Source: Caenorhabditis elegans (Eukaryota; Nematoda; Chromadorea; Rhabditida; Rhabditidae). From it: a stretch of 64,000 nt of DNA. Positions 56,956-64,000 of the stretch are shown here, one piece after another. The position numbers and the translations under genes were made by a program. The notes below the pieces were generated by a model that made no database searches, was not told the DNA's origin, and saw only the letters and a list, made by a program, of their open reading frames with translations. The stretch lies in assembly GCF_000002985.6 (NCBI RefSeq), contig NC_003284.9, positions 12,958,001-13,022,000 of the forward strand, written 5' to 3'. Position 1 is the first letter of the stretch. The number at the start of each line of letters is the position of its first letter.

Positions 56956-57476
56956 TACCGTATTCCCTTGATTAGTCTTGTAGGAAGACTATTTTCCGAT
57001 CTGCCCGTAATGATGCAAAATCAAGAAAACGTGATTTTACGGCGTTGGAGCCATGAAAAAACGTAATTTTTCATCATTTTTTTTCCAATCGTTCAATTAT
57101 TCCAAGTTTATTTTACCCCAATGCTGACAAATTTACTGAGTTTTCCCACAAAGTACGACTAGTTGGTAAAATATGAATGCAGGACTATTAGGGTCTGCAA
57201 AAGAAATTTTTGATTATCTTGTTGGGGTGCAATACTAAACCCATAAAAAACGTACTTTTCCATTATTTTTTCAGTCGTTTGAACATTTCAAAGTTTGTTT
57301 TACCCCAATTCTAAAACAATTGCTGAATTTTACCTAAAGTTCCACTGGTTGGTAAAAAATAAATGCAGGACTATTAGGGCCTGCAAAAGAAATTTTTGAT
57401 GAGCTTATTGGGGGTGCAAGACTAATAGGGGCGCAATCATTTCATAGAGTACGCACCTAGTAGAGGAAATACTGTA
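56956..57476. mobile_element. Composite repeat element with internal 190-base tandem duplication
   Basis: The left end has TACCGTATTCCCTTGATTAGTCTTG. Mirrored at the right end are CAAGACTAATAGGGG and GGAAATACTGTA, reading inward in reverse. Inside are two direct copies of a 190-base unit, 57051-57240 and 57241-57430. Both contain ATGCAGGACTATTAGGG followed by CTGCAAAAGAAATTTTTGAT. Termini resembling TACAGTATTTCCTC with ATTAGTCTTG belong, from memory, to a common C. elegans non-autonomous repeat; the class is not certain. Confidence 0.7.
57051..57430. repeat. Two-copy tandem repeat, 190-base unit
   Basis: Matching landmarks are offset by 190 bases: CCATGAAAAAACGTA and CCATAAAAAACGTA; TTTATTTTACCCCAAT and TTTGTTTTACCCCAAT; GGACTATTAGGGTCTGCAAA and GGACTATTAGGGCCTGCAAA. 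The copies are diverged by scattered substitutions, so the duplication is not recent. Confidence 0.8.
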
Positions 57477-58990
57477 AGTAAACTGATAAATATCGTATAA
57501 AAACTACAACATGCTCAGTTCTCATGAAATTTCTTCAAGTTTAAAATATACGAAAAATCATTTCAAAAGTTCAAAAACAACCCATCCTGCAGATTTCGTA
57601 ATCTTTTAATAGTATTCAATGAAATGTTATTGTTAAATTGTTTATTTCAGGAGCAATCCCTATTTCTTTTCGATAATATTGTTTTGAATATTTTTTGTGG
57701 AAACTAAAATTTTATGTATATGTTTTGATGGAATTTTGTGTGAAACTTTAAAAGAAAAATCGTAAGTGATGGAGCAACGCTATAAGAAAAATACAGGATT
57801 TTCACAATTTGAACGACAAAGTCAAAATCAGTCAAAATATTAGAAACTGTTGAGCTCTTTTGAAATACAAAAACATACAATTTATTATCGTGGTCCTCTG
57901 TTTTTGTTGCTCTGGTAATATCTCGTTAGGACTCTCATTACCAAGAATGTTCGCAGAAGTTTTTTGTTTTTGTTTTGCTTGTCAAAAATGTATTTTCTCT
58001 GGATTTCTCTATGATTAAAACAAAAAAAAACAAGTACTGCAGACTAGAAAAGTTTATTCAACAAAATGGCGATGTTTGTATAATATAACATATTTCACCC
58101 CAATTATAACACAATGTTTAGCGGCCGACATCTTACAAATTTGTTTTTTTTTTGCATTCCACATTTGAAAATAATATTCTCTCTAGTTGACAAAGTTTTA
58201 AAATGCTCTGGCAAATCTAGTCGCGCGATTCAATATTATTGAGATTTTTAGTCCGTCTCTAAAAGCCCAAACACTTAATTTTTGTTTCCTAGAAAACTGA
58301 CAATCATCATTTTTTACTACGCTTGCAATTTTTCATTTTCAATACCGTATCCTTTTGTGCTGCCGTTACCTGCCACCCTGATCCAGTCGGCTGACTGCAG
58401 GTAGCGAGTGAGTAACGGAAATTTCTCATGCATATAGCAATTTCTCCTCCTCCTTGTCTTCCATCTTCCTTTTTTACCAAAAGACCTACCGACCTCATCA
58501 TCAAATTCGTAATCGGTTTTCGGAGAAATTGTAGAGATGCCAAACCGAAACGAACTGACAGTTTGCATTCATTTATTTCACTCGTTCAACAAGGCGTTTT
58601 TTATGACGATGGGAACCTTTTTTGTTGATTATTCGAAAGAAGTGGTGGGGGATGGCAATGGAGAATAGAGGTGAATGGAGATGCAAATAAGGCTGTAAAT
58701 TAGAATTATATTTGCACTAACAAAGCACCTCGAGATTAGTCATGTACGAAACGCAGTACTCATACTTCCTACCGCATTTCATGGGAATCCTGTCATTTCG
58801 GAGATCTAAAAAAATAGGCAAAAACAGTAAATAACGGGCAGATTCTTTGTATTCAAACATATTCTATGTACAACTATGGTACAGTAAAAAAAAACAAAAG
58901 CACACATCGTGATCAGTGGTACGGAGCAATCTGAACTTTCGGCAATTGGCAATTTGTCATTTTAGTATTCCCTTAGTATATATATACAGA

Positions 58991-59430
58991 AAACTTAACT
59001 GGATTTTGACGCCAGTTAAAGCACTAACAGAAAAAACTGCAGTTTTTATTAATTGTAATCTAAAAAGTGTACCTGAACAATATTGTTTTTTGTGAGAAAA
59101 AATTGAACTATTGCAATTAAAAAAAACGCGGTTTGGAAATGTTCGATTATCAAAAAAAAAACCGTAAATTGCATTTTGACGCCTAATTCCGTAACAGAAA
59201 GAACAGTATTTTTTGATAATTGTAACCGAAAAATTTTACCTGAATATTCTAGTTTTTCCTAAGAAATTTTTTTTTGTAGATGTAACATTTATTACAATTT
59301 AAAAAATGCGGTTTAGAAATGTTTGATTATATACAAAAATTAAATTAGATTTTGATGCCAGTTAACTAATTTAAAAAATATCAGTATTTGTTGTTAATTG
59401 TAACTTAAAAGTTATACCTAAAAACTATAC
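58991..59430. repeat. Degenerate tandem repeat of about 172 bases, three copies
   Basis: The motif ATTTTGACGCC recurs at 59003, 59173 and, as ATTTTGATGCC, at 59349. Each is followed by an ACAGAAA or similar block, CAGTATTT or CAGTTTTT, AATTGTAA and a TACCT segment. Between them the motif GCGGTTTGGAAATGTTCGA or GCGGTTTAGAAATGTTTGA occurs twice. Spacings are 170 and 176 bases. No coding capacity. Confidence 0.7.
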
Positions 59431-60429
59431 CATTCACAGTTTATCTTTTTTTATTCAAGAAATAATCACAATGTTCTTGAAATCAAACTCATAGCATGAA
59501 TTTTAAACATGAGGTCAGAGGGTACTTATTGATGTTTCCTGATAAATCAAGATTAGAAAGTTTAACAAAATTAACCAGATAAAAGTCTGTTACAATTGGT
59601 TTGAATAATTAAAAATAAATTACTACCCCAATTACTTTTACAATATCAATCACAACATATAATCACATCCTGCTATTCAAAAATCTCAACATTCGGGTGT
59701 CACATATCTCAAGAGGTTACGGTTACTTTTCCGAAAAGTGTCAAATGAGTGCGTGCTCTTCACTCGAGCAGCTCATCCTGGCTCGTCTTCTTCTCCGAGT
59801 TCGAGTGACTTGTGCTCTGTAATTATCGCACCCCCACCGCGTACTGTTTTGACCTCTTACGTGTCTATTCATGTTTTCGTTGCATTGTTGTTGTGAGAAA
59901 GGGTGAATAGGTCGGGTAACATATTTATTAGGGTGTGATTTGTTTGTTACAATATGTGGAACCTTAAATCAAATGCTCGAATTGGCAACAGGAAAAAGGT
60001 AAAATTTTAGAAAAAACTGTTGCATTTTCTTTGTTAGCCAAATAAATCAGTATCGCAATTGGTATTGCAAAAACTGAAAGTCCCACACTTTTTTGGCAAA
60101 CCAGCGTAATTAAACGTATAAACAGAATACATAGTTATGGTTTTTCCTATTCAATCAATTTGAAATTTTTCAACATATTGGATTTTCAACTTCAATTAAA
60201 ATTTCAAAATTAGAAAAAAATCCTAAATCTCTGAACCTCAAGCTTTATTTTTCAAACTTTTTCTTCGAGATGTTCTCAGGTTCTCAAAAATTTCCCTGAA
60301 TATGTTCAAAACCCAACACATAAACAAAAACGCGATTCCGCTTCAAGTATTTCGAAAAATACACCACTTTTAGATCTCAAATCTAACATGTCTCAAATTT
60401 GCTTCAAGAGTTTATTTATTTCAATGACA

Positions 60430-60449
60430 ATATATATATATATATATAA
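60430..60449. repeat. TA dinucleotide microsatellite
   Basis: An uninterrupted run of about nine TA units in AT-rich intergenic DNA. It has no likely function beyond low complexity. Confidence 0.9.
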
Positions 60450-60879
60450 AGTACTGGACAAAAACGACGATGAGTTACACAAATGCCCAGCACTCACACA
60501 TTATGAACGCTTTTCTTTTTTGCGTTTCTTGCACGAAATTTGTTCTTTTTGATTCAATATTATAAGTTACCATGTAAGTTGTTGTTCTAAAGCAATCACA
60601 ATTACACATAAAGCAGTATCAAAATTCCGTAATCTAGATTGGGACATAGAAAAGCAATAAAAAAAGAGAATTATGAAAAACACGTAATTTTCAGTGTTCT
60701 CTATGATGTACACTTTACTTCAATATTTTAAATGTGACTTTAAAGTATATCAATAGAGAATACGGCTATTCTAGAAATCACATACTACTGTAGCTTAGAG
60801 CTTAACAAACATATTTGTTCGATGTACAAGTAAAATCAGAAATATTAGAAACTCGGCACATTTTATAAGTTTTTCCCGA

Positions 60880-63800
60880 TTAAATTGAACTTGGAATCGT
60901 GGTAGTCACGGATCGTCTTGTGGTGCTTTCAAAGTGAGTACTGAGTAGCTGGGAGCACGCTGGATTGCCCTGAAATTGTATGTTTTAAAAAACCATTTCT
61001 TTTCGAAGGAAAATAGCTATCGTACCGGACTCACTCGTCTCATTCCACAAGCTGCCTTCACCGTGTCAAGAAGAGCCGCAAATGCAGCACGAAAGTGTTC
61101 ATTACAGTAACCGTAAAGGAAGGGATTCACAATCACCGATCTGAAATCAATTTTATCGGCCCTCAAAGATCCATGGAATTTTTGGGGTATTCTTTTTCCA
61201 CATTGTTGTTTTTATTGTTTTATTTGGGCACTCCTCATATGTACACCTACTCATTGGATATTCAAGGACAACTTCTTCTATTTGATCATTCTACTCAGTC
61301 AACAATTGTTTTTTAGTTATATGTTAAACAAGGTTGCAACACGGAAAAAAGATGTTTCAACTTGGCGTGTTCGAGCAAAACACAATGAAAATGTTGTAAA
61401 GATAATATTAAAACTCACGTCATTGAAATGCAATGGAAAATAATTCCGAATAGGTAATCTTGTGAATCAATAATGCCGGGAAGCGCTGAGTAATCCCGGA
61501 GAAAGTTGAAGCCAACAGATGGCAGCCATGAGAGAGCGAATGTGACTGTCTGAAATGAGTATAACGGCTAGTTTATGATCTATCCGGTAAAAAAAGTTAA
61601 CTACATCCTACATTTATGTGTACACAAACAAGTCACCGAAAATATATGTAATTTTTTTTATTTCAAAGAAGGCGATGCCCAATCTCACTACATACAAACA
61701 AGCATGTTTAAATTCTGATTGCGCAAGAAGGTCTCCTTATTCAGCATACTTTTCCGAATGAACTTTTTTTTGGAAAAATCAACCCAAAAAAACAAATTAA
61801 TGAGAAGTGGGTTACTGTAGTTTTTGAAGGTGCACACGTTTTTGCGCAACCATGCTTTTACGAGGCATTTACACGAATACATCTGATATTCAGAAAATTT
61901 CTACAGTATTCCCGCAGTATTCATATATAAACCTGCTTTCTACAGCAAATAGGATTATAGATCTTATAAATAAATAGGATTCTAGATGTTATAAATTTTG
62001 ACCTAAAGAAACAATTATAGGGATTCGGATTAATCATCTGTTCTAATTTTTAAACATTTGTTTCTTCAAATTTTGCAACGGAAACCTGCAATGATACCAA
62101 TTTTAACTTCAATGACTAACCATGATAATAAGCATCCGATTTGTGCGAAGTCGACGTTGCGTCAATTGACGACGTGCCTCAGACATCAGCTCTTTTTGGC
62201 TTCCTCTCACAAAGACACCACGTCGTAGTTTGATAGAAATAGATGCATAGCAAAATGTGATGGTGATCAATGGAAACACGAATTGAATAATGAACACCAC
62301 TGTTCCTAAAATTTACGCGTTGAGTAAATTATAATTTGAAAGAAAAAAGAACACCAACCATAAACGCTTCTCAAATAAGCATCTGGTCCCCAGTTTTCTG
62401 AGCAATATTCTCCGCAATAGTTTCGGAATTGCATAAGTTCCTGTTTCATGAATAATGGTACCGAAAGCCCAACTGAGATGGCGCTGTTGAAACTTATCAT
62501 TTTCAATGCTTGATCTTTGCGTATCGGTCTGGAAGTGCAAAAGTGAGTAACTCGGTTTTCAGTTCAAAACTCACTCTTTCGTCGGATGACAGATGAGAAT
62601 ATATCTGTCAATTGCAATTGCGGTGAGCGTTAACGTGGAAAAACTCAACGCGGTACCCTGGAAAATTAATTAAATTTGATATTTTAATTTTCATTGTGTT
62701 TTGTGCTTTGAATTGAAATCAATAATCTTTCAAATCCTATATGAAAGATTAATTCCTACGCTCTTAGTTGTGCAAATCTATAGCTTTACCAGTTCTATTT
62801 GACTAAAATGCTAATCGTTTCGGTCAGAACAATTTTTTTTTAAATTTTTATTGTTAGCAGCTTTCAATTATTTTCTTTCTTACCTGTAACAAAGGTAGTA
62901 AATGACACAATGGTCCACCAAATAACCAAACTTTAGAGAATGCGGTTATCGGCGTTACTGAACCACTAACAATCGCCACAAAAATGTCAGAAACTGACAA
63001 AGATACGATGAACATGTTCCTGACTGATTGAAGAACTTTGAACCTCATCACCGACATCACTACTAACAAATTGCCGGTTACGCCAACTCTGAAAAATTGT
63101 ATAGATTGCATTTACTCTTCCAATTCTTCTAAATGTTCAGGATCTCTCGATTTTTCCCGCCTCATCTATGATCTCTCAAAAAGCGACCGGAAATTTTGAA
63201 AATTAAGTTTTCTGTTTGACCTCGCCTCTGTTTCCGGAAAACCAATTGAGCACAAACAAACATTGTGATAGATAGAATCTAGAGTTACGTCTCCTTTTTT
63301 TCGTTGGCTAATTAATTTCGTTTTTAGTGGATGTATGGCATGTAAGGGCGCAATTTATCAACGATGATAATTCACGAGTTCAAACTATGAAAGACTGTGG
63401 TGTAGAATTTGTTCAATATTTAGTTTTTTTCAGATATTCAATGAGTTTCGACCATTGAGCAGTTTTTTTTTCAATACTTTATGAAAAATAAACATTATCC
63501 GAAATTCCGCCCTCTTCTCTCCTTCTATCCTCATAAACCCATAGAGCCTTAGTATGCAGATCAAAAACCACGAACACTGGCTGCTCATGTTACTCATCTG
63601 GTGGTACACCCCACTCTTACCGCAATAATTCAATTTTCCAGAGACCTACTGTTGAGATAATTCGATTTCATTAATTTGTGGAAGAACTCGTGTAAAACAC
63701 TCAATGTATCTTGATCGAATACCGAACAATTGGTTTTCAATGAATGAGCAATGTTATGTTGACATTGAATACAGAGTGAGCTCTTTTACAACACGTGATG

Positions 63801-64000
63801 ACATTGGTCCCATATTATTGGTGCCTTTTTTTTGTTTCAAAAAAGGCTCTAAGAGCATCGCTATTATATTTCATCAGACATGTTTTTGCATAGTGCAAAC
63901 TCACACGACAATTATAGTGTAGATGGTTGCAAGAATCGCGATGGGAATCGGGTGGAGCGTCAGGTCATGCTTTGTCTGCCACAAGTATGCACGGATGTCG
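60880..64000 (-). CDS. Neuropeptide Y/F-type rhodopsin GPCR, 5' end beyond window
   Basis: The gene enters from the right edge; the exon 64000-63905 already encodes the N-terminal tail and start of TM1 (PIPIAILATIYTIIVV). Later exons begin at about 63088, 62657, 62531, 62306, 61551, 61141 and 60970, and the stop is at 60880. Recognisable parts are GVTGNLLVVMSVMR (TM1 end), FIVSLSVSDIF (TM2), AIAIDRYILICHPTK (canonical DRY and HP), TNRMLIIMVTVTFALSWLP (TM6) and SVIVNPFLYGYCNEHFR (NPxxY and helix 8). ECL2 has paired cysteines (YCGEYCSENWG). The cytoplasmic tail is Ser/Thr-rich and ends TTTIPSSI. This is the layout of NPY/NPF-like receptors (C. elegans npr group). I cannot name the paralogue. 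The last splice, reading through SP|GN, skips a nearby in-frame stop. Confidence 0.88.

Larger units (their letters stand above)
55214..60879. other. 5.7 kb gene-free region between nhr-25 and the NPY-type GPCR
   Basis: It begins with the T-rich nhr-25 3' UTR and then has no supported exon. It contains a composite inverted-repeat element (56956-57476), a decayed tandem array (58991-59430) and a TA dinucleotide run (60430-60449). Short open frames near 58307-58628 were examined and not accepted. Confidence 0.5.

Noticed and set aside
58307..58628. Overlapping open frames on both strands between nhr-25 and the NPY-type GPCR
   Set aside because: Two minus-strand frames overlap each other and a plus-strand frame; none has splice sites joining it to another exon or a recognisable product.

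Overview
The window is nuclear DNA of a Caenorhabditis nematode, almost certainly C. elegans chromosome X. The evidence is AT-rich sequence, many introns of about 45-60 bases with TTTTCAG-type acceptors, C. elegans-type palindromic MITEs, and three genes recognised by protein sequence: ppk-3 (PIKfyve), vwa-8 (VWA8) and nhr-25 (NR5A/FTZ-F1). All gene models were built by eye from open frames, splice sites and phase, without transcript data. Placing the window on chromosome X is from memory of these genes.

Layout. 1-7.5 kb is gene-poor and holds a TTAA-flanked MITE. 7.5-10.7 kb (+) is a peptide-type GPCR with a tRNA-derived SINE antisense in its third intron. It converges on ppk-3 (11.3-17.6 kb, -). 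19-19.9 kb holds two small unrecognised genes on opposite strands whose exons interdigitate. 20.5-21.8 kb (+) is a lipid-droplet-associated hydrolase (LDAH) homologue that has lost the expected nucleophile serine. 22.6-23.0 kb (-) is a possible small gene. 23.9-27.8 kb (+) is a CD36/SR-B scavenger receptor.

28-41.6 kb is the most interesting block. It has four neighbouring genes whose products are all expected at or in mitochondria: an MFF-like tail-anchored fission factor (-), a MIA40/CHCHD4-like twin-CX9C protein with a CHC in place of the CPC redox motif (-), a second divergent MFF-like tail-anchored protein (+), and vwa-8 (+). The MIA40-like gene and the second MFF-like gene share a short divergent promoter. 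The second MFF-like gene ends only 382 bases before vwa-8 and could be in an operon with it. The vwa-8 introns carry four different small inverted-repeat elements.

41.6-50.9 kb is a 9.3 kb gene-free stretch, probably upstream regulatory DNA of nhr-25 (50.9-55.2 kb, +). 55.2-60.9 kb is gene-free but contains a composite repeat with an internal 190-base duplication and a decayed tandem array of about 172 bases. 60.9-64 kb (-) is the 3' part of a neuropeptide Y/F-type GPCR that runs off the right edge.
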